Below, piece by piece: positions 45,186 through 54,344 of a DNA stretch of 64,000 nt. The translations under genes were made by a program, and so were the position numbers. The DNA is from Polynucleobacter sp. KF022. GTDB taxonomy: Bacteria; Pseudomonadota; Gammaproteobacteria; Burkholderiales; Burkholderiaceae. The notes beneath the pieces are model-generated. The model saw only the letters and a program-made list of their open reading frames with translations, was not told where the DNA came from and did no database searches. Each line of letters starts with the position of its first letter. Position 1 is the stretch's first letter. The DNA lies in the NCBI RefSeq assembly GCF_027924105.1, contig NZ_AP026972.1, positions 1,804,547-1,868,546 of the forward strand, given 5' to 3'.

Positions 45186-45842
45186 TTAATGATCCGACTT
45201 CAAACCACCTAGCGCCTCTATCTCTTTTGCCATCTCTAGGCTATTTGAATCCTCGTCATTCCCCCTGAGATCATCAATAACGCCTTGACGATCCCTGGCA
45301 GGACGATTTTGACTAATCTTCCATTTGGCTTCGATTTTTTCAACTAGCAATTCGACTCCCACAATATTTGCCAACATCGTTTCAATGTAATCTTTTGGGG
45401 CATCTGTAACGGCCCACGGATCTTTCCTGCTTGACTCCATTTTCTCCGTCAGGATCTTCACAATGTGATGCTTATCTTCCTCATCTTGGATGGCCGATAG
45501 CGTTCCATTGATGTGAACGCTTAAATAATTATAGGTAGGAACAACTTTATGCGTTTCTTTCTTTGTGGGATATGAAGATGGGCTGATGTAAGCTTCATAT
45601 CCAGAAAAGACTAACAATACCTTTTGGTTTTTCTCGCCAATCTTCCATATTGGATTTGCTTTGGCTGTGTGTGAAATTAACTTGCTCCCAACGGCTATGT
45701 TTCCATTGGGCGCCATAAAAGGGAGGTGGTTTCCAACCAGATCCCCATCAACATTGGCAACCATTAGTCCAAGAGGGTGAGTTTTAATAAATTGAGAGAT
45801 CTTCTCTGGATCAGTCTCAAGAAAATGTGAAGGGATATACAT
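45186..45842 (-). CDS. PaiB-type FMN-binding regulator
   Basis: Protein of 218 residues of the PaiB family, with a flavin-reductase-like split barrel. Family blocks are MYIPSHFLETD at the start, HPLGLMVANVDGDLVGNHLPF, GYEAYISPSSYP and VPTYNYLSVHINGT. PaiB of Bacillus is described as a negative regulator of sporulation and protease genes; in proteobacteria such proteins have unclear roles and may bind FMN or haem. It is the only gene of the cassette next to the intact tRNA-Phe. Confidence 0.88.
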   Translation of the reverse strand: MYIPSHFLETDPEKISQFIKTHPLGLMVANVDGDLVGNHLPFMAPNGNIAVGSKLISHTAKANPIWKIGEKNQKVLLVFSGYEAYISPSSYPTKKETHKVVPTYNYLSVHINGTLSAIQDEEDKHHIVKILTEKMESSRKDPWAVTDAPKDYIETMLANIVGVELLVEKIEAKWKISQNRPARDRQGVIDDLRGNDEDSNSLEMAKEIEALGGLKSDH

Positions 45843-45895
45843 CTGCTAATTAAAACATTTATGGATTAAAAATCAATCCCAAACCCATAAGTGAA

Positions 45896-45917
45896 AAAAC
45901 CACCCAAAGGTGGTTTT
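45896..45917 (-). terminator. Terminator of tRNA-Phe
   Basis: AAAACCACC and GGTGGTTTT form a nine-base-pair stem around CAAA; on the minus strand it is followed by a T-run. The stem sits ten bases behind the tRNA 3' end. It is the template of which copies A, B and C are duplicates. Confidence 0.85.
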
Positions 45918-45926
45918 AGTATTTCT

Positions 45927-46002
45927 TGGTGGCCCGGGGCGGAATCGAACCACCGACACAAGGATTTTCAATCCTCTGCTCTACCGACTGAGCTACCAGG
46001 CC
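45927..46002 (-). tRNA. pheT: tRNA-Phe (anticodon GAA)
   Basis: 76 bases including the encoded CCA. The acceptor stem is GGCCTGG with CCGGGCC (one G-U pair), then discriminator A and CCA. The D-arm has AGCTCAGTCGGTAGAGC, the anticodon loop TTGAAAA gives GAA, and the T-arm has GGTTCGATTCC. All stems pair. Its 3' end is the apparent attachment site whose copies lie at 45117, 41762 and 41057. The symbol is provisional. Confidence 0.96.
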
Positions 46003-46012
46003 AAGACTTGGA

Positions 46013-46018
46013 ATTATA
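46013..46018 (-). promoter_or_regulatory. -10 box of the tRNA-Phe promoter
   Basis: Perfect TATAAT on the minus strand about ten bases before the mature 5' end of the tRNA. The -35 region is not clear. The rest of the gap to the ntrX stop holds nothing recognisable. Confidence 0.55.
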
Positions 46019-46095
46019 ACGAATTTGCTTTGGGCGCCGTTGATTTGCCAGATTGGCTTAATTCCGGGGGCGAGCAGTCCATTGCCAATAGGTGA

Positions 46096-46779
46096 TTAGC
46101 TTTCGCCTTTATTACGAGAGGTGTCTATTCCTAGCGCTTTTAGCTTGCGATATAAATGGGTGCGCTCTAGGCCGGTATATTCAGAAATCTTCGTCATGCT
46201 ACCGCCCATGATTTGCATTTGATGCTCAAAATAAGCCTTTTCAAAGAGATCTCTAGCCTCTCTTAGCGGCAAATCAAAATAGGTTTTTGCAATTCCACTA
46301 ATGTATTCACCCCCGGCAGGCGCGGGGGCTGACTCAACTGCCGCCTGCTTTGGTATTGCTACAGCACTATTACTAGATTGAACGATTCGCTCTTGTTCTG
46401 GTTCAACATATTTAGGAAAGCTTTCTAAAGCTTTACTCACTGTCTTCAACAACTTTTGTAAAGCAATCGGCTTTTCTAAAAAGTTCAAAGCGCCAATTCG
46501 CGTTGCTTCAACAGCGGTGTCAATCGTTGCGTGACCAGACATCATCACTACTGGCATCGTCAACTGACCAGTGTTGGACCACTCTTTTAATAATGTAATG
46601 CCATCCGTATCTGGCATCCAAATATCTAGCAAAACTAAATCGGGGCGCATCTGCTCTCGAATAGTGCGTGCTTGTATGGCGCTCTCTGCGGCGTACACGG
46701 TATGGCCTTCATCTGTAAGGATCTCATTGAGAAGCTCACGAATACCCATCTCGTCATCTACAACCAAAATACTAGCCAT
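46096..46779 (-). CDS. ntrX: NtrX-like response regulator without AAA+ domain
   Basis: Response regulator of 227 residues: receiver domain at about 1-120 with Asp8-Asp9, phosphoacceptor Asp52 (LLDIWMP) and Lys in FLEKPI, then a variable linker and a C-terminal Fis-type helix-turn-helix (KISEYTGLERTHLYRKLKALGI). The sigma-54-activating AAA+ domain of classical NtrX is missing, which is common for this betaproteobacterial version, so it cannot activate sigma-54 promoters in the usual way. It follows the NtrY-like kinase gene by two bases. Confidence 0.88.
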   Translation of the reverse strand: MASILVVDDEMGIRELLNEILTDEGHTVYAAESAIQARTIREQMRPDLVLLDIWMPDTDGITLLKEWSNTGQLTMPVVMMSGHATIDTAVEATRIGALNFLEKPIALQKLLKTVSKALESFPKYVEPEQERIVQSSNSAVAIPKQAAVESAPAPAGGEYISGIAKTYFDLPLREARDLFEKAYFEHQMQIMGGSMTKISEYTGLERTHLYRKLKALGIDTSRNKGES

Positions 46780-46781
46780 GC

Positions 46782-49091
46782 TTAGGCTGCCTCTTTTGCT
46801 AGATTCATAAACAATATTGATACTTGCGCACCAATCACTTCTTCACCCGACATGCGATTGCGGATTTCAATTTTGGCCGCATGATCATCAACAATTTTCT
46901 TGACCACCGCCAAACCCAATCCCGTGCCTTTGCTCTTTGTAGTTACATATGGCTCAAAGGCTCTTGCCAATATCTTAGCTGGAAATCCAACTCCACAATC
47001 ACTTATTGTCAATCGCACTGCATTTTGAACCACGCCATTGTGCTCGCCATAGGGCACTAACTCTGTTTTTACCTCTACTGGACTGCCAGGGTTGGGGCCT
47101 TCAAGAGTGGCGTCTTGAGCATTTTGTAGCAAGTTATGGATTACCTGCCTGAGTTGGGTTGGGTCGCCCATAATATTTGGGCACCCTGGATCCAGCTTGG
47201 TTTTCAGAGGGCTTCCCTCATAAAGACCTAAGATCTCAGAGGTAAGTGTATTGATAGAAACTGGCTTCAATTGAGGGGTTGGGGTCTTTGCAAAATCCCT
47301 AAAATCATTGACCATTTCTTTCATGGCCTGCACCTGACCAATAATGGTTTCGGTGCTGCGATTAATCATTTCTTCTTGCTCTGGACTCAACTTGCCGGCA
47401 AGTTTATGTTGCAATCTTTCAGCTGAAAGCTGAATAGGCGTAAGTGGGTTTTTAATCTCGTGGGCTAGGCGTCTTGCTACCTCGCTCCAGGCAATCGATC
47501 TTTGTGCGCTCACCACGTCGGTAATGTCGTCAAAAACTACCATGCGCAAATCACCGGTCAACTCTGTGCCGCGCACAAACAGCGTGACGCCCAATTCATT
47601 TTCAAACTCATTGGTGCTGTGTAACTGAATTTGTTTTTGCCACACTGGCGCATTAGCTTGATTAGACTTTTGCTCTACTCCACCCTCACCAGCTACAGCA
47701 AGTTTCATAGTGGCAAAACCCTCTTTAATGGCTCCCTCAAACTCTTGTAAAGCAGGGCTGCTGCTCAGCGGCCTTCCATCAAGCTGAGTTAGGTCTTGCC
47801 CAAAAATTCTGTCGGCTCCAGCATTGCTAGAAACGACGTTGTAGTTTTTGTCAAAAATACATACACCTGCTGTAAGACTTCCCAATACTCGTTCCAAGAA
47901 AGCTTTGGACTCCTGCAAAGAGGTGCGGGTATCTGCCAACTGTCTTGTCATGACATTAAATTGACGTGTAAGCATGCCAAGCTCATCACCAGTATCTAAC
48001 TCGGGCTTGGGCGACAAGTCGCCCTGTGCCACTGCCTGCGTTCCTTTTAGTAGCATGAGCAAAGGGCGAGCAAGCTGTCTACCCAACATAAGTGCCAAGG
48101 TAATGGCTACAAATACAGCAAAAAAGAGGGTCAGGGTCAGCGTACCAACAAACATCTTGCGCAGACCTGTGCGTCCCAGTGATTTTTCTTGATATTCACT
48201 ATATGCAGATTCAACCGCAAAAATATTCTTTGCCAATGGGGTGGGAATATAGCGCACTAGCTGCAAGAAATACTTATCTTCCGCATCTTTGCTAGAGTCC
48301 GCTCTGCTGTGTGCAGCCTTCTTGCGAACAACGGGAACAATTGCCCTAATGCGATAGCCACGCTGCCCGCCATCCATTTCAATTTGATCTAAAAAGGTGG
48401 CGCCCTTATTTTTAAAAGCCTCTGCAACAACATCGGCACTAGGCGCAGGAAAATATTTTTTAGGCTTTAGCTCGCTGGTGATAATTAAATTACGCTGCAT
48501 ATTAAAGAGGCTTACCTCTTGAATACCAAATTGATTACGAATCTTCATAATGGCCGCACCAACCTGATCTGTTGTGGCGCCCGAAGGAATCTGCACAATT
48601 TGTTCAGCAATAAAATTACCTTCGCCTAAGATTTCTTCTTGGGCAACTCGCAAAGTAACTCGACCCAACTCCAGACCAGAGTTCAATGCTGACTCTACCT
48701 TTACATCAAACCAGGTTTCAATGCTGCGTGATACGAACTGCAAAGAAACGCCGTACAAAATCAATCCCGGGACGATGCCAACCAAGGCAAAAATCATTGC
48801 CAGCTTTGCGATTAGGCGTGTGCCAAAATGGCCTCGATACCAGCGCACTGCAATCACTGCCACCAAAATCAAAATAACCAATGTCAGAGAAATGCCAATG
48901 ACTACGTTTGCGGCATACAGCCAAATAAAATAGTTATCAAAAAACTCCGTATTGGATGAGGCGATTGCTAATAAAACCAAGAGCAAGAGAGCGAAAACGC
49001 CAATCAATCCAATCGTGATTGGAATTACTTTTTTGCTCCAGACTTTTGATGAAAAAAAGCCTGGATCCAGAAGGGCCGCTATCGATCTCAT
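46782..49091 (-). CDS. ntrY: NtrY-like membrane sensor histidine kinase
   Basis: Sensor kinase of 769 residues. Membrane segments lie at about 25-50, 60-85 and 90-115, then an extracytoplasmic domain and a further segment near 305-330, followed by HAMP (about 330-385), PAS (about 395-510), the dimerisation/phosphoacceptor domain with His544 in HEIKNPLTP, and the ATPase domain with GTGLGLAVV. The layout matches NtrY, which senses envelope or redox/nitrogen cues. It overlaps the DUF4390 gene by four bases upstream and precedes ntrX by two, making one operon with rsmB. Confidence 0.92.
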   Translation of the reverse strand: MRSIAALLDPGFFSSKVWSKKVIPITIGLIGVFALLLLVLLAIASSNTEFFDNYFIWLYAANVVIGISLTLVILILVAVIAVRWYRGHFGTRLIAKLAMIFALVGIVPGLILYGVSLQFVSRSIETWFDVKVESALNSGLELGRVTLRVAQEEILGEGNFIAEQIVQIPSGATTDQVGAAIMKIRNQFGIQEVSLFNMQRNLIITSELKPKKYFPAPSADVVAEAFKNKGATFLDQIEMDGGQRGYRIRAIVPVVRKKAAHSRADSSKDAEDKYFLQLVRYIPTPLAKNIFAVESAYSEYQEKSLGRTGLRKMFVGTLTLTLFFAVFVAITLALMLGRQLARPLLMLLKGTQAVAQGDLSPKPELDTGDELGMLTRQFNVMTRQLADTRTSLQESKAFLERVLGSLTAGVCIFDKNYNVVSSNAGADRIFGQDLTQLDGRPLSSSPALQEFEGAIKEGFATMKLAVAGEGGVEQKSNQANAPVWQKQIQLHSTNEFENELGVTLFVRGTELTGDLRMVVFDDITDVVSAQRSIAWSEVARRLAHEIKNPLTPIQLSAERLQHKLAGKLSPEQEEMINRSTETIIGQVQAMKEMVNDFRDFAKTPTPQLKPVSINTLTSEILGLYEGSPLKTKLDPGCPNIMGDPTQLRQVIHNLLQNAQDATLEGPNPGSPVEVKTELVPYGEHNGVVQNAVRLTISDCGVGFPAKILARAFEPYVTTKSKGTGLGLAVVKKIVDDHAAKIEIRNRMSGEEVIGAQVSILFMNLAKEAA

Positions 49092-49669
49092 CGCTTAATC
49101 AGATTGGGGCCATTTGGAGAGAACGGAAAGCGATACCAATCGCTCGATACATTCCAGTCGCGATTATTTAATGCATTGACCTGGAATGGTTTTGGTAACT
49201 TGCTCAGGTCCAGGGTCATGCGCATGCTTGCGGTATAGGATTTGCCGGGGTCCAGTTGTGAGCTATCCATTACACGCCAACTACCTATGCTCCCTACGGC
49301 CTGTAATGCTTCAGACATAGATTTGGCAGAAAAGGTAAAACCTTCAGAAGCAATGCGGTACTGCTGTGTCAATGGTTGATACGACAAACGAGTTTGTCTT
49401 TGTATGAGGGCTGGCTTCTCATCAAACCAATACCAACGTGATCTTGTTAAATCAAACTCTGTTTGAAAATATAAAACTACGCCTTTTTTTACTGCATCTT
49501 CTAGGCCTGGTGACAATTCAATCTGATAAGTAGCACTCAAAAGCCAGTCGTTGTCTGACCTCTCCAGCTCAAAGGATTTGATCTTGATACCTTCTGCACT
49601 AACGGTTGTTGAGAGAACTCCCAAAGCCATCAAGAACAAAAAGAGGAGTTGTTTAATTCTTCGGCTCAT
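49088..49669 (-). CDS. DUF4390 family exported protein
   Basis: A 193-residue protein with a signal peptide (about 1-25) and the DUF4390 domain, in which SATYQIELSPGLEDAVKKG and RSRWYWFDE are typical. Function unknown. It is regularly found between rsmB and ntrY in betaproteobacteria, with four-base overlaps on both sides here, and may act with the NtrY periplasmic domain. Confidence 0.85.
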   Translation of the reverse strand: MSRRIKQLLFLFLMALGVLSTTVSAEGIKIKSFELERSDNDWLLSATYQIELSPGLEDAVKKGVVLYFQTEFDLTRSRWYWFDEKPALIQRQTRLSYQPLTQQYRIASEGFTFSAKSMSEALQAVGSIGSWRVMDSSQLDPGKSYTASMRMTLDLSKLPKPFQVNALNNRDWNVSSDWYRFPFSPNGPNLIKR

Positions 49670-50982
49670 GGCCCATTTTTCTTAAACAAAGCATAGTAAA
49701 AACCGTCATTTAACTCGCCAGGCAAAATCTGGCCTGGAGCATCTAATCGTACCGCATCAGAGTGCTGCCCCGCAAACCAATTAGCCTGATCCTCGCCCTC
49801 CTCAACAAATATCGAGCAAGTCACATACAAAAGAGTGCCCCCTGGCTTCAGCATCTTCCAAGCTTGGTTCAAAATACCTCGCTGTCGTTCTTGTAAGGCC
49901 CGGATATCTGCTTCACGTCTCAGGAATGGAATGTCTGGATGCCGCGACACAATACCCGATGCAGAACAAGGTGCATCGAGCAAAATTTTGTCAAAAGGAA
50001 TGCCGTCCCACCAGGCGGCTTTTGAAGCGTCGCCACGCACTACGCGCACCTTGTCTGAGCGCAAGCGAAGGCGATCTAAATTGCCACCAATTTTCCCTAT
50101 CCGATCACCATCTAGCTCCAAAGCCTGCATCGAACAATCAGCAAGCTCTAGTAAGTGTGCCGTCTTTCCGCCAGGAGCAGCACAAGCATCTAACACCATC
50201 TCACCATCTTGGGGGCTTAACAAAATCGCAGCAAGCTGTGCACCCGCATCTTGGACGGATACAGCGCCACTATAAAAACCTGGCAGATCAGACACGGGTA
50301 CCGCTTCTGGAATCAAGAGTGCGCAAGGCAATGCAACGCCAGCTACCACCTCTATAGGTTCTGATGCAATTCCTGCCTCAGACAATAGAGATTGATATTG
50401 CTCGCGCGAATATTGACGCTGATTTACACGCAAAATTAATGGTGCGCGCTTAGCCTGCCGAAACAAAATTGATTGCCAAGATTTAGAGTAATTGCGTTTG
50501 AGATTTGCTCGCCACCATGCGGGTACGTACATTGGGATTGGATCTGGCGGATAGCGCTTCTCGCCCTCGGGCGGCTGCACTAAAAGACTTACCTTACGCA
50601 AAACTGCGTTTACCAATCCCTTGGCATACATGGTCTTGTCATACTCACTACATGCTTTAACCGCTTGATCAACAATAGTGTGTGCTGGATAGCCTTTGCT
50701 ATCTGCTCCATCATGCAAAAACAAAGCAATGGCAACGCTCAATAAATGATCGGTCTCTGGCGGGGGGGTCTTTGGAATAAATTGCTTGATCAACTCGTGC
50801 GAGCGCACCCATTTGCGGAGGGCATCAAAACTAAGGCTCTGAACAATCGGGCGTTCGTGTGGCTCAAGCTGATCTAAAACTTCTGTAAGCGATCTTCCGC
50901 TCATCACCTCACTAATCGCTTGTGCAGCTATAGTAATTGCCTCAGAAAGCGGGAGACTGCGTGGTTTTTGCTGATCAGTCAA
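49666..50982 (-). CDS. rsmB: 16S rRNA m5C967 methyltransferase
   Basis: Methylates C967 of 16S rRNA using SAM. A NusB-like RNA-binding domain (about residues 10-140) precedes the methyltransferase domain, which has the SAM motif LDACAAPGGKTAHLLEL and the two catalytic cysteines in LDAPCSASG and VTCSIF. The 438 residues are standard. It starts one base downstream of the htpX stop and overlaps the DUF4390 gene by four bases. Confidence 0.95.
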   Translation of the reverse strand: MTDQQKPRSLPLSEAITIAAQAISEVMSGRSLTEVLDQLEPHERPIVQSLSFDALRKWVRSHELIKQFIPKTPPPETDHLLSVAIALFLHDGADSKGYPAHTIVDQAVKACSEYDKTMYAKGLVNAVLRKVSLLVQPPEGEKRYPPDPIPMYVPAWWRANLKRNYSKSWQSILFRQAKRAPLILRVNQRQYSREQYQSLLSEAGIASEPIEVVAGVALPCALLIPEAVPVSDLPGFYSGAVSVQDAGAQLAAILLSPQDGEMVLDACAAPGGKTAHLLELADCSMQALELDGDRIGKIGGNLDRLRLRSDKVRVVRGDASKAAWWDGIPFDKILLDAPCSASGIVSRHPDIPFLRREADIRALQERQRGILNQAWKMLKPGGTLLYVTCSIFVEEGEDQANWFAGQHSDAVRLDAPGQILPGELNDGFYYALFKKNGP

Positions 50983-50983
50983 A

Positions 50984-51850
50984 TTAATTTGCTCCGGGGT
51001 ATGCCCCGTTTTTAGCCATATGCATTAAGCGTGCCACCCGCTCTTCAGTGGGAGGATGTGTTGAAAAAAGTTGTGCAAGACCGCCAGCGCTTAAAGGATT
51101 GAGAATCATCATCTGCGCAGTTTCAGGATGCTGCTCAACAGCCTGAAACGGGATGCCTTGTGCATAGTTATGAATTTTTTCTAGTGCATGTGCGAGAGCT
51201 TCGGGGTCAGAGCTAATTTCTGCACCGCCGCGATCGGCCTCATATTCTCGCGCGCGAGAAATGCTCATCTGAATCAGGCTTGCTGCAATTGGTGCCAATA
51301 TAGCCACCATTAAGCTTGCTATTGGATTGTTGGGTCTTCCCTCCGAATCGCGTCCACCAAAGAACATCGCAAAATTTGCTAGCGCAGAAATTGCACCGGC
51401 CATAGTTGCAGCTACCGTTGAAATCAAAATATCCCGATGACGAACATGTGCAAGTTCATGCGCCATTACACCGCGTAATTCACGATTCGAAAGAATTTTT
51501 AGAATCCCCGTTGTGGCAGCAACGGAAGCATTTTCTGGATTTCGTCCTGTTGCAAAAGCATTGGGCGCATCTTCATTAATCAAAAATACTTTGGGCATCG
51601 GCAAACCTGCCTTTTCGGCCAGCTCTTTCACCAACCCATAAAACTGAGGCGCAGATCTTTCGTCAACCTGCTGTGCATTAGTCATCTTTAGCACCATGGT
51701 GTCAGAAAACCAATAGCTAAAAAAGTTCATGCCAACCGCCATAAGCAAAGCCATTAACATGCCCTGCTCGCCACCCAACATGCCGCCAACCACAATAAAT
51801 AAGGCGGTAATGGCTGCCATCAAAACAGCAGTTTTTGCAAAATTAAACAT
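50984..51850 (-). CDS. htpX: Membrane zinc protease HtpX
   Basis: Heat-shock membrane metalloprotease that degrades misfolded membrane proteins at the cytoplasmic face. The zinc motif is [10 protein letters not shown] and the third ligand is in [13 protein letters not shown]. Four hydrophobic segments are present, two before and two after the catalytic His. The 288 residues are standard. It lies two bases downstream of fmt on the same strand. Confidence 0.95.
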   Translation of the reverse strand: MFNFAKTAVLMAAITALFIVVGGMLGGEQGMLMALLMAVGMNFFSYWFSDTMVLKMTNAQQVDERSAPQFYGLVKELAEKAGLPMPKVFLINEDAPNAFATGRNPENASVAATTGILKILSNRELRGVMAHELAHVRHRDILISTVAATMAGAISALANFAMFFGGRDSEGRPNNPIASLMVAILAPIAASLIQMSISRAREYEADRGGAEISSDPEALAHALEKIHNYAQGIPFQAVEQHPETAQMMILNPLSAGGLAQLFSTHPPTEERVARLMHMAKNGAYPGAN

Positions 51851-51852
51851 TT

Positions 51853-52851
51853 CTACTCCTTTGACTGAAAATGCAACCGTTTTTCACCGTCACCAATCGA
51901 CTGTAGGCCTGTTTTGGCACCTATTTTTTTTCCACCAGGTTTTTGTATTTGAGTAACCTCGATTACGCCTTGGCCACATTGAATATATACGCCTTCGCCA
52001 CTAAACCCAATTACATCACCGATATTCCCATTTGGGCTTATAACCCCATCATCAGCGACCTGAGAATCCCAAAGCTTCACGATAAGTCCGTTGACCTGAC
52101 TGCTTGCGCCGGGGAAAGGATTAAAAGCTCGAATGCGCAGATCGATTTCGTTTGCACTTAAAGCCCAATCAATTTCCGCCTCGTTTTTTAATATTTTTTC
52201 AGCATAAGTAATGCCTACATTTGGTTGCGGCGCTCGAGTCAAATCTTTGCCTTGCTGCAAAGCGTCTAGTGTTTTAACAATCAGATCAGCGCCAAGTTGC
52301 GCCAATCGGTCATGCAAACTAGCGCTTGTTTCATCACGCGCAATAGCAAGCTGAGCATCCATCACTACATCGCCAGTATCCAGCCCTGCATCCATTTGCA
52401 TTATGCAAACACCCGTGTTGGCATCACCCGCCTCAATCGCTCGCTGAATTGGCGCAGCACCACGCCAACGAGGAAGTAGAGAGGCGTGAATATTAAAGCT
52501 GCCAAATCTTCCAGGCCGTTCACTGATATCTAAAATTTCTTGGGGAAAAATCAAGCCATAGGCAACGACAACCATGGCATCAAACTCAGTTGATGAGAGG
52601 CGCTCATAAGCCTCCTCAGCTTGTGCTTTTTTTTGTGGGTCAGTGTTGGTGCGTCTTAATGTTTCTGGCTGCAATATCGGAATATTTTTTTCTAAAGCAA
52701 ACTCTTTAACCGGGCTTGCTTGTAAATGCATCCCCCTGCCAGAGCGGCGATCAGGCTGAGTAAGCGCTAGAACAATTTCATGTCCTGCAGCATCGATTGC
52801 GCGCATGGCTTGCGCAGCAAACACCGGGGTTCCAGCAAAGACAATTTTCAT
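51853..52851 (-). CDS. fmt: Methionyl-tRNA formyltransferase
   Basis: Adds the formyl group from 10-formyl-THF to initiator Met-tRNA. The N-terminal Rossmann domain has the catalytic [15 protein letters not shown] block, and the C-terminal OB-like domain follows from about residue 215. The 332 residues are slightly above the E. coli length of 315. It sits directly behind def (8 bases), the usual def-fmt pair that adds and later removes the formyl group. Confidence 0.96.
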   Translation of the reverse strand: MKIVFAGTPVFAAQAMRAIDAAGHEIVLALTQPDRRSGRGMHLQASPVKEFALEKNIPILQPETLRRTNTDPQKKAQAEEAYERLSSTEFDAMVVVAYGLIFPQEILDISERPGRFGSFNIHASLLPRWRGAAPIQRAIEAGDANTGVCIMQMDAGLDTGDVVMDAQLAIARDETSASLHDRLAQLGADLIVKTLDALQQGKDLTRAPQPNVGITYAEKILKNEAEIDWALSANEIDLRIRAFNPFPGASSQVNGLIVKLWDSQVADDGVISPNGNIGDVIGFSGEGVYIQCGQGVIEVTQIQKPGGKKIGAKTGLQSIGDGEKRLHFQSKE

Positions 52852-52859
52852 TGGGGCGC

Positions 52860-53375
52860 TTAGCGCTGACCTACTAATTCTTTAGCGCGCTTCTTCATTT
52901 TTTGTGAGATACGAGTTCGCTTCAGGATTGATAAATATTCGACAAATACTTTTCCTTGCAAATGATCTAACTCGTGCTGCAAACAAACTGCCAACAAGCC
53001 ATCGGCATTTATTTCAAATTCTTTGCCGTCAATATCTAGTGCCTTAACGCGAATTTCTGCTGGTCTTTCAACTTCGTCATAAAACTCAGGGACAGACAGG
53101 CAGCCTTCACGCCAAGATTTCGTTTCCGCACTTGCCCAAATAATTTCCGGATTGATAAAAACCATCAACTCGTTTTGCTCATCAGATACATCGATCACTA
53201 CGATGCGCTCATGAATATCTACTTGGGTTGCTGCCAAGCCAACGCCGGGGGCTTCATACATAGTGTCCGCCATATCAGCGACAATTTTTTTAATGCGAGC
53301 ATCAACCTGCGCTACCGGTTTTGCAACCTTGTGCAGGCGGGGGTCTGGATAACAAAGGACATTTAACAAAGCCAT
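52860..53375 (-). CDS. def: Peptide deformylase
   Basis: Iron/zinc enzyme that removes the N-formyl group from new proteins. All three motifs are present: [15 protein letters not shown] and [10 protein letters not shown]. The ATG at 53375 gives the normal N-terminus ([14 protein letters not shown], 171 residues); the longer upstream frame would run through the dprA promoter. The start of dprA lies only 53 bases away on the other strand. Confidence 0.96.
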   Translation of the reverse strand: MALLNVLCYPDPRLHKVAKPVAQVDARIKKIVADMADTMYEAPGVGLAATQVDIHERIVVIDVSDEQNELMVFINPEIIWASAETKSWREGCLSVPEFYDEVERPAEIRVKALDIDGKEFEINADGLLAVCLQHELDHLQGKVFVEYLSILKRTRISQKMKKRAKELVGQR

Positions 53376-53428
53376 ATAAGAATTATCCAACAGAGCTATC
53401 AGTCTGTCCTGATTGTTCAAATTCCCCC

Positions 53429-54148
53429 ATGGCACAAAATTGTTTTATGCAAATACTGCCTACGCCGAATGCCCCCACCTGTATCAAATGTGGAAGCGAT
53501 GACTACCCTCGCCGTCTTTATGATTTATTTGACCCCCCAAAGTCGCTCTATATATATGGAGAAATTGCTCTTTTAAAGAAACCCATGATTGCCATCGTGG
53601 GCTCAAGAAGCGCTAGTCTAGAGGGTCTAAAAAATGCCCACCTCATTGCTCAAGGACTATCAAAAGCAGGGGTGCTCATTGTTTCTGGGCTAGCCATAGG
53701 CGTTGATAGCGCAGCCCACCATGCCGTCCTTAAGCTTGGGCCAGGGCACTTCACCGCCGCAGTGCTGGGAACCGGTACAGACCTTGTGTACCCACGTCAA
53801 AATACCAGCCTTTCTCAAGCCATTGGGCAACGAGGGCTCTTGATCTCTGAATTGCCCCCAGGGGTAGGCCCCAAGGCATGGCACTTTCCCAAGCGAAATC
53901 GCATCATTGCAGCACTCTCGCTCGGTGTTGTGGTGATCGAAGCCGCCAAAATGTCGGGTTCACTCATTACGGCCCGACTGGCAGCAGATTTAGGGAGGGA
54001 AGTTTTTGCTATTCCAGGCCCCATTAGCAACCCCAACTCAATAGGCTGCCATCTGCTGATTCAGCAAGGGGCAAAACTTGCCTTTCGGCCGGAGGATATT
54101 CTTGAGGAGCTCGATTTTTGCTTGAAACCCTCATTTAAATGGCTTTAA
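53429..54148 (+). CDS. dprA: DNA processing protein DprA, Rossmann core only
   Basis: DprA loads RecA on incoming single-stranded DNA during natural transformation. The Rossmann-like core is intact: [51 protein letters not shown] and [15 protein letters not shown]. The product has 239 residues against about 370 in E. coli. The N-terminal SAM-like domain and the C-terminal winged helix are missing: a start exists only just before the core, and the frame ends right after [10 protein letters not shown]. The ATG at 53429 is chosen; a second Met lies six codons on. It is divergent from def. Confidence 0.85.
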   Translation: MAQNCFMQILPTPNAPTCIKCGSDDYPRRLYDLFDPPKSLYIYGEIALLKKPMIAIVGSRSASLEGLKNAHLIAQGLSKAGVLIVSGLAIGVDSAAHHAVLKLGPGHFTAAVLGTGTDLVYPRQNTSLSQAIGQRGLLISELPPGVGPKAWHFPKRNRIIAALSLGVVVIEAAKMSGSLITARLAADLGREVFAIPGPISNPNSIGCHLLIQQGAKLAFRPEDILEELDFCLKPSFKWL

Positions 54149-54212
54149 AAGGGGGTTTTGCTATAAAAATAGGCAGCCTGATGCGTCCAAAATAAGCAAA
54201 AGATAGGGGTTT

Positions 54213-54242
54213 TTGGACTTTTCTTAATTTATCGGTTAATAA
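54213..54242 (+). promoter_or_regulatory. Predicted topB promoter
   Basis: TTGGAC at 54213-54218 and TAATAA at 54237-54242, spacing 18. It gives a leader of about 95 bases. The rest of the 196-base dprA-topB gap is AT-rich and no other element is recognised. Confidence 0.4.
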
Positions 54243-54344
54243 TAAAAAAGGGGTATGCAGTTGGCTGGGTCCTATTTAGACATAAATCGACCCTCCCTTT
54301 TGCCCCATAAAACACCATTTCTAGCTCAAATTTAGGCAAAACGC

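Noticed and set aside
45910..46095. Plus-strand open frame of 61 codons
   Set aside because: It is antisense to the tRNA-Phe gene and its terminator; the apparent protein repeats at other loci only because the tRNA fragment is duplicated.
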